From an uncultured Ruminococcus sp. (lineage in GTDB: Bacteria > Bacillota > Clostridia > Oscillospirales > Ruminococcaceae): a stretch of DNA of 62,318 nucleotides. The position numbers and the translations under genes were made by a program. Numbering within the stretch: position 1 is the stretch's first letter; each line of letters starts with the position of its first letter. The stretch spans positions 1 through 62,318 of the forward strand of contig CAMZZN010000009.1 of NCBI GenBank assembly GCA_947345935.1, given 5' to 3'. Positions 58,808 through 62,318 of this stretch are shown here, one piece after another. The notes under the pieces are model-generated. The model did not search any database and was not told where the DNA came from. It saw only the letters and a list, made by a program, of their open reading frames with translations.

Positions 58808-58917
58808 ATATCAAGTGCCTCCACAATTGCCATTATAAGCTGATCGTAAGTCTCAAATCTTATTGTAAGAGTGCCGAGAAAATGTTTTATCTTGCTATAA
58901 AGTATATGTTTATACAT
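58804..58917 (-). CDS. 37-residue protein coupled to the nuclease
   Basis: Open frame from ATG 58917 to TGA 58804. The start codon of the nuclease overlaps its stop by 4 nt. GTGAGGTT lies nine bases before the ATG. Sequence is basic then hydrophobic (YKHILYSKIKHFLGTLTIRF, DQLIMAIVEALDI). Too short for family assignment, but site spacing and overlap argue that it is translated. Confidence 0.55.
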   Translation of the reverse strand: MYKHILYSKIKHFLGTLTIRFETYDQLIMAIVEALDI

Positions 58918-58950
58918 GGTAGTAACCTCACATTAAATTAAAATATTTGG

Positions 58951-58972
58951 GTACTTTTGTACCTTTTGTACC
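58951..58972. repeat. Iteron-like repeats, left arm
   Basis: GTACTTTTGTACCTTTTGTACC, the reverse orientation of the units at 59114-59150. The two sets can pair over 18 bp across about 140 nt. Confidence 0.6.
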
Positions 58973-59113
58973 GCCGTCCATGAGCCAACACTTGAAAAAT
59001 ATTTTAGTACAAAGCAATCAATGCTTAATCAGGAGTGTGAATTTTAGTTAAAATATATAATTATATATTAAGATTTATAATTATCGTGACTTGAAAAATT
59101 TTTTTCAGCGCAT

Positions 59114-59150
59114 GGTACATGGTACAAAAGGTACAAAAGGTACAAAAGGT
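59114..59150. repeat. Iteron-like 9-bp repeats, right arm
   Basis: GGTACAAAA occurs three times in tandem (59121, 59130, 59139) after a GGTACAT, ending at the stop codon of the DUF3987 gene. The stretch 58973-59113 between the two arms is AT-rich and gene-free. Confidence 0.65.
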
Positions 59151-60748
59151 CATATTAACGGATTGATATAATACCGTACTGACGGTCTACCAGCCGTTTC
59201 TATGCGTTCACTTCGCATATAATTCATATATTCAAGAAGCTCTATTGCTTCATCAAACGCTGCGTCATCGTGTATAGCTCTGCAAAGATGTTTTAATTCA
59301 CGTTTCGTCATTATCTTACTGCCAGATGATTTTAAACGGTTTATTATATACTTAGTGTTCTTGGTGTTTTCATCCTCTCCTGCTCCGCCGTTAAAAGCTA
59401 ATAGAGCTTGATTTTCTGCCCATAGACCTATTGACACAGCGTTTAAAGCCGTCTGACCGTTGATAGGCTCGTCCGGTTTATGTTCGCATAGATGAAGTAA
59501 ACCTGCGATCTTCAAGACTTTTCCGAAATGCTTAGCTGCATATTCTTTCATGTTCTCAAATATTCCGCCGTTACACATTTTGGATTGTAACAGGTCATAG
59601 TAATCATGAAATATATTATAGCTTTCCTTATCATGTATCAGCTTTACAGGTGTGTCATTTTTAGGCATCCTCAGCAGCTTTGTAATAAGTTCGTCATAAG
59701 ACTGTTGTATGTTCTGCGGAATATTCCTGCTTGTATAGGCTTGCAAACCTGCACGCCCCTCAGGGAAAGAAAACAAGAAACGCTGCATAAGTCCACGCCC
59801 AGAAAACTGCGGATTGCTCATCGTCTGCATAAACTGCTGAGGCTGTGTCATAATGCCTATTGTTAGGTACGGAGCATTCAAGGTTATATTATCAGATGTA
59901 CGTCTGAATATGGTGTGAGGTGAACCGTCATAAGCCTTTAAGAATAAATTGATATTGCCCTGACCTCCGTTGTACATACCTGAAATAACGTCAAATACAC
60001 TTCCCTCATCGTCCATTACAGCCATACAGCCGCCTTGTTTCAACATCTCCCCCGAAAGTGCTTCGGGTGTTGTGTCGGAGCAGATAAGGCGCATTTCGTG
60101 AACCTGTTCAAGTTCACAAAGCTCTTTTGTAAGTTCCTGTACTCGTTCCAAACTTGCGTTTTTGCCGCTCATAGCCGCTTGTTTCTGACGTTCAAGGAAC
60201 TGACGTTTACTTTTGGATTCCTCTATATCCATATAGTGAAGTTCATTGTATCTTCGTTGGTACTCCTCAACAGGTTTCATAAGAGCCTTGAATACGCCAG
60301 ACTTTCTCTCTCCCGGAGGTGCAATAGTCAGCGTATACAGGTTTATTGATTCCGTATGATCATTAGCAGGGTGAGCCACTATCGCCTTACTCTGTAAACA
60401 CAACGACAGCACCGACAACATCGGCAAAGCCACCATTGCACTATCAACCTGTACAAAGTCACATACTGCATTCAGACAATCACTAAGCGGATTCGGCAGA
60501 CTGTTTATAGGAAACGGCTGCAAAGCAACTTCTTTTTCAAAGCTCTGAGGAAGCTCCCATAATTCAGCCGACTGAAATTCCTCTGCCTTAAGCTTCATAA
60601 GTTCATAGACTTCATTTTCATATCCACGCTCTCTTGCTTCCTGCATCAACTTTGTAAATATGTCGCAGCCGTTCTCAAAAGACACGGTCAATGCCGTTTC
60701 AAGAATATTGTTCGCTTTTATATTGAAGTCAAGTGAGTTACCATTCAA
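59150..60748 (-). CDS. DUF3987/YfjI-type ATPase-like protein
   Basis: 532 aa. Matches the YfjI/DUF3987 family common in phages and genomic islands, thought to be primase-helicase related: Walker A-like LTIAPPGERKSGVFKAL (about 140), MRLICSDTTPEALSGEMLKQGG, AVMDDEGSVFDVISGMY (Walker B-like, about 243), LTIGIMTQPQQFMQTM, and the C-terminal winged-helix-like part (MTKRELKHLCRAIHDDAAFDEA). It probably acts in element replication. The iteron-like repeats start at its stop codon. Confidence 0.85.
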   Translation of the reverse strand: MNGNSLDFNIKANNILETALTVSFENGCDIFTKLMQEARERGYENEVYELMKLKAEEFQSAELWELPQSFEKEVALQPFPINSLPNPLSDCLNAVCDFVQVDSAMVALPMLSVLSLCLQSKAIVAHPANDHTESINLYTLTIAPPGERKSGVFKALMKPVEEYQRRYNELHYMDIEESKSKRQFLERQKQAAMSGKNASLERVQELTKELCELEQVHEMRLICSDTTPEALSGEMLKQGGCMAVMDDEGSVFDVISGMYNGGQGNINLFLKAYDGSPHTIFRRTSDNITLNAPYLTIGIMTQPQQFMQTMSNPQFSGRGLMQRFLFSFPEGRAGLQAYTSRNIPQNIQQSYDELITKLLRMPKNDTPVKLIHDKESYNIFHDYYDLLQSKMCNGGIFENMKEYAAKHFGKVLKIAGLLHLCEHKPDEPINGQTALNAVSIGLWAENQALLAFNGGAGEDENTKNTKYIINRLKSSGSKIMTKRELKHLCRAIHDDAAFDEAIELLEYMNYMRSERIETAGRPSVRYYINPLI

Positions 60749-60763
60749 ATAAAACTCACCACC

Positions 60764-61054
60764 TTATTTATCGAAACTATTTATAAAGTTCTCGGTAGGT
60801 CTTAAAGCCGCTTCTGCGCTTGAAATGCGACTGCGCTGCATCTTTTGATAGGGTATTGCTTCTTCTTTGGAAAGCGGTATGTAATATCCTGCTGTAGGTT
60901 CGCCCTCACAGGTCGAGCAGATGTTAGCACCTTTGATTCTTGCAAGATGCACTATTTTTCTTGTTGTGCGCTTATCAGTATTCAGTCTTATTGCAAGTTC
61001 CTCGTTTGAGATTGCGTTCTTTTTTCCGTATGGAATAAAATTTAAAATATTCAT
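60764..61054 (-). CDS. Small HTH protein upstream of the DUF3987 gene
   Basis: 96 aa from ATG 61054 (AAAGGAG upstream; another start at 61072 overlaps the previous gene). N-terminal helix-turn-helix-like stretch: AISNEELAIRLNTDKRTTRKIVHLARIKGANICS, then GYYIPLSKEEAIPYQKMQRSR. Resembles small replication-associated winged-helix proteins of phage islands. Sixteen nt before the DUF3987 gene. Confidence 0.75.
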   Translation of the reverse strand: MNILNFIPYGKKNAISNEELAIRLNTDKRTTRKIVHLARIKGANICSTCEGEPTAGYYIPLSKEEAIPYQKMQRSRISSAEAALRPTENFINSFDK

Positions 61055-61068
61055 ATCTGCATCTCCTT

Positions 61069-61323
61069 TCATAATTTGACCGGAATCGGCTTTATATCGC
61101 CGTTGGTCGCAGGTTCGTCAGCATTGATATAGCTGTTGTTGAAGAAATCAGCCATGCTCTTTGCGTTGATAAGTATTTTCCCTCTGCCAACACGTACCGC
61201 CTTTACAGCTCCGGACAAGGCAAGCTGACGGGTGTAATTCTGAGATATGCCGAATCTTATAGCTGTTTCCTTTACCCCGAGCATTTCGGGGATGTTCGTT
61301 GTCATTGTAAAATTTTCTTTCAC
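61069..61323 (-). CDS. Excisionase-like helix-turn-helix protein
   Basis: 84 aa from GTG 61323. HTH_17/excisionase-like: VKETAIRFGISQNYTRQLALSGAVKAVRVGRGKILINAKSMADFFNNSY. Such proteins direct excision or act as small regulators. GAGGA lies only 4 nt before the GTG; ATG 61305 is the alternative. Starts an operon with the HTH and DUF3987 genes. Confidence 0.8.
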   Translation of the reverse strand: MKENFTMTTNIPEMLGVKETAIRFGISQNYTRQLALSGAVKAVRVGRGKILINAKSMADFFNNSYINADEPATNGDIKPIPVKL

Positions 61324-61344
61324 AAAATCCTCGCTTTCTTATTG

Positions 61345-61391
61345 CGCCTGTCTCTAATTTGTAGTATAATAGAGACAGGCGAATATTTTCA
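61345..61391 (-). promoter_or_regulatory. Promoter with 12-bp operator dyad
   Basis: CGCCTGTCTCTA (61345-61356) and TAGAGACAGGCG (61370-61381) are perfectly inverted. The 13-nt centre holds a minus-strand TATACT, with TGAAAA 17 nt upstream as a weak -35. Probably the repressed promoter of the excisionase-DUF3987 operon. Confidence 0.6.
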
Positions 61392-61451
61392 TTTGTGGTG
61401 AATGAGTGGTATTTGCTTTGCAACGTCCTTACTGCGTCAACAGTAGGGGCG

Positions 61452-61655
61452 TTATTTTTGTGGGTTGATTCTTTTAGGCGAACATTCGGCACAATAAACA
61501 GCCGTTCCGTACAGACCGCCGCCGTCTGCAAAAACGTCATGCAGATCAATTTCAAATTCTTTGCCGCAATCCAGGCAAAAGGTAAATACATTCTCGCCTG
61601 TAAGCTCGGTTACGATTGATGTTTCATCATTGATTTTTGTTTTTAAATAAAACAT
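61452..61655 (-). CDS. Small zinc-ribbon-like protein
   Basis: 67 aa. CLDCGKE and YCAECS pairs, 27 residues apart, suggest a zinc-binding fold (FTFCLDCGKEFEIDLHDVFADGGGLYGTAVYCAECSPKRIN). GGAGGT upstream. Unknown function; typical small gene of a phage-like early region. Confidence 0.7.
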   Translation of the reverse strand: MFYLKTKINDETSIVTELTGENVFTFCLDCGKEFEIDLHDVFADGGGLYGTAVYCAECSPKRINPQK

Positions 61656-61675
61656 AATAATATACCTCCGTAAAA

Positions 61676-61867
61676 TTAATTGTTTGTGGTTTCGTTCTTC
61701 ACCGAAAGCTCGTTGATGATGCGTTTGATCTCATGCTTGTCCTGCTCCGGCAGCTCACTTCTGAGCCTGCGTGTCATTGTAGGCTCTGAAACGCCCATGA
61801 CTTTTGCGATCTGCCAGAAGAAAACGCCTTTTTCCTTTGCGTATGCTCTTAAATCCTTGTTGAACAT
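61676..61867 (-). CDS. Small phage-type HTH regulator
   Basis: 63 aa: MFNKDLRAYAKEKGVFFWQIAKVMGVSEPTMTRRLRSELPEQDKHEIKRIINEL, a helix-turn-helix domain of the kind found as antirepressor/Cro-like proteins next to CI-type repressors. GGAGGAAA upstream. It diverges from the XRE gene at 62062, with a promoter-operator between them. Confidence 0.8.
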   Translation of the reverse strand: MFNKDLRAYAKEKGVFFWQIAKVMGVSEPTMTRRLRSELPEQDKHEIKRIINELSVKNETTNN

Positions 61868-61897
61868 AAAATTTCCTCCATTTTCTTAAAATAGGTA

Positions 61898-61946
61898 TTG
61901 ACAAATCATCATCTATTATGCTATAATGAATTTGAGATGATGATTT
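61898..61946 (+). promoter_or_regulatory. Repressor promoter with perfect operator dyad
   Basis: TTGACA (61898-61903), 18-nt spacer, extended TGCTATAAT. AAATCATCATCT (61903-61914) and AGATGATGATTT (61935-61946) form a perfect 12-bp dyad flanking the -10, an arrangement suited to autorepression by the XRE protein encoded downstream. Confidence 0.75.
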
Positions 61947-62061
61947 CTGTAATTACGATTATATCACACTTTAGCTCTCAATGCCGTATATTCATCACAA
62001 AATTGTAATAACAGAATTTTGCGTTTTATATTCATTATAGCAGATAGGAAGTTATATATTT

Positions 62062-62318
62062 ATGAAACTTACATTAGGTGAAAAATTAAAAGATTTGAGA
62101 ATTGAAAGAAAATTGACATCAAAACAAGTTTGTGATGAAATAAAAAAACAATATGGTTACAGTTTGTCAGTAGGAAAATACAACGAAATGGAAAGCGATA
62201 TTGACAAAGATTTTGGATATAGAGCTTTTATTTATCTTTCCAAGTTTTATGAAGTATCAACAGATTATTTGCTTGGAATAACTGAAACCCCCTCGCTTGA
62301 TAAGAATATACAGAATGC
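62062..62318 (+). CDS. XRE-family repressor, truncated by window end
   Basis: At least 85 aa, open at the right edge. N-terminal helix-turn-helix: LGEKLKDLRIERKLTSKQVCDEIKKQYGYSLSVGKYNEMESD, followed by FIYLSKFYEVSTDYLLGITE. The YLLG(I/L)T segment is typical of phage CI-type repressors. AGGAAG upstream with a 10-nt spacing. It likely controls both divergent promoters of the element. Confidence 0.85.
   Translation, partial: MKLTLGEKLKDLRIERKLTSKQVCDEIKKQYGYSLSVGKYNEMESDIDKDFGYRAFIYLSKFYEVSTDYLLGITETPSLDKNIQN

Overview
The window looks like a chromosome segment of a gut or rumen Firmicute of the Ruminococcus type (Oscillospiraceae/Clostridia). The signs are two secreted proteins with dockerin modules (a pectate lyase and a CAP-domain protein), many lipoproteins with Thr/Glu/Ser-rich linkers, split transketolase genes, the Firmicute order miaB-ylbF-mutS-mutL-miaA-hfq followed by sepF-ylmH-divIVA-ileS-lspA-rluD, strong Shine-Dalgarno sites, and a T-box ahead of pheST. 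The genus is inferred from gene content, not measured.

Layout. 0.4-0.9 kb: tmRNA with a consensus promoter and a terminator. 1.2-5.2 kb (minus strand): a membrane-anchored XRE regulator, then a compact accessory operon of two cysteine-rich DUF3795-type proteins and two GyrI-like ligand-binding proteins led by a WYL-domain regulator. 5.4-31.4 kb (plus strand): a long housekeeping run covering DNA repair (uvrB, mutS, mutL), tRNA modification and charging (miaB, miaA, ileS), RNA chaperone (hfq), division (sepF, ylmH, divIVA), lipoprotein processing (lspA), pseudouridylation (rluD family), a HAD phosphatase and transketolase. Several lipoproteins, including a GH3 enzyme, are interspersed. 31.6-34.2 kb (minus): dockerin-bearing pectate lyase. 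34.4-39.9 kb (plus): small membrane protein, D-2-hydroxyacid dehydrogenase, proB, proA and a large acidic single-pass membrane protein. 40-45.6 kb (minus): GH25 muramidase and T-box-controlled pheS-pheT. 45.6-50.1 kb (plus): membrane protein, NAD(P)HX repair enzyme, lipoprotein and CAP-dockerin protein. 50.2-55.6 kb (minus): HExxH membrane protein, a GH3-like protein lacking catalytic residues, NUDIX hydrolase, HPt protein and a REC-HD-GYP response regulator. 55.9-56.3 kb: tRNA-Lys and tRNA-Arg.

From just after tRNA-Arg (56.27 kb) to the right edge the content changes to mobile-element genes: small hypotheticals, XRE repressors, an excisionase-like protein, a DUF3987/YfjI-type ATPase, an ERCC4-type nuclease with an apparent frameshift, iteron-like repeats, promoter/operator dyads and a candidate small RNA. 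No integrase is visible, so the element probably continues beyond the window.

Intergenic regions carry at least three dispersed repeat families. The first is a MITE-like element with GGCAAYACCG ends and 4-bp target duplications (7.5 and 48.1 kb, with remnants at 24.4 and 48.2 kb). The second is a MITE-like element with GAACTTG ends (39.9 kb). The third is a structured repeat (44.0, 46.2 and 51.3 kb) whose hairpin arms differ between copies while staying complementary. These repeats and the tRNA-linked element are the least explained parts of the window. All calls are from reading the sequence; no database search was run.
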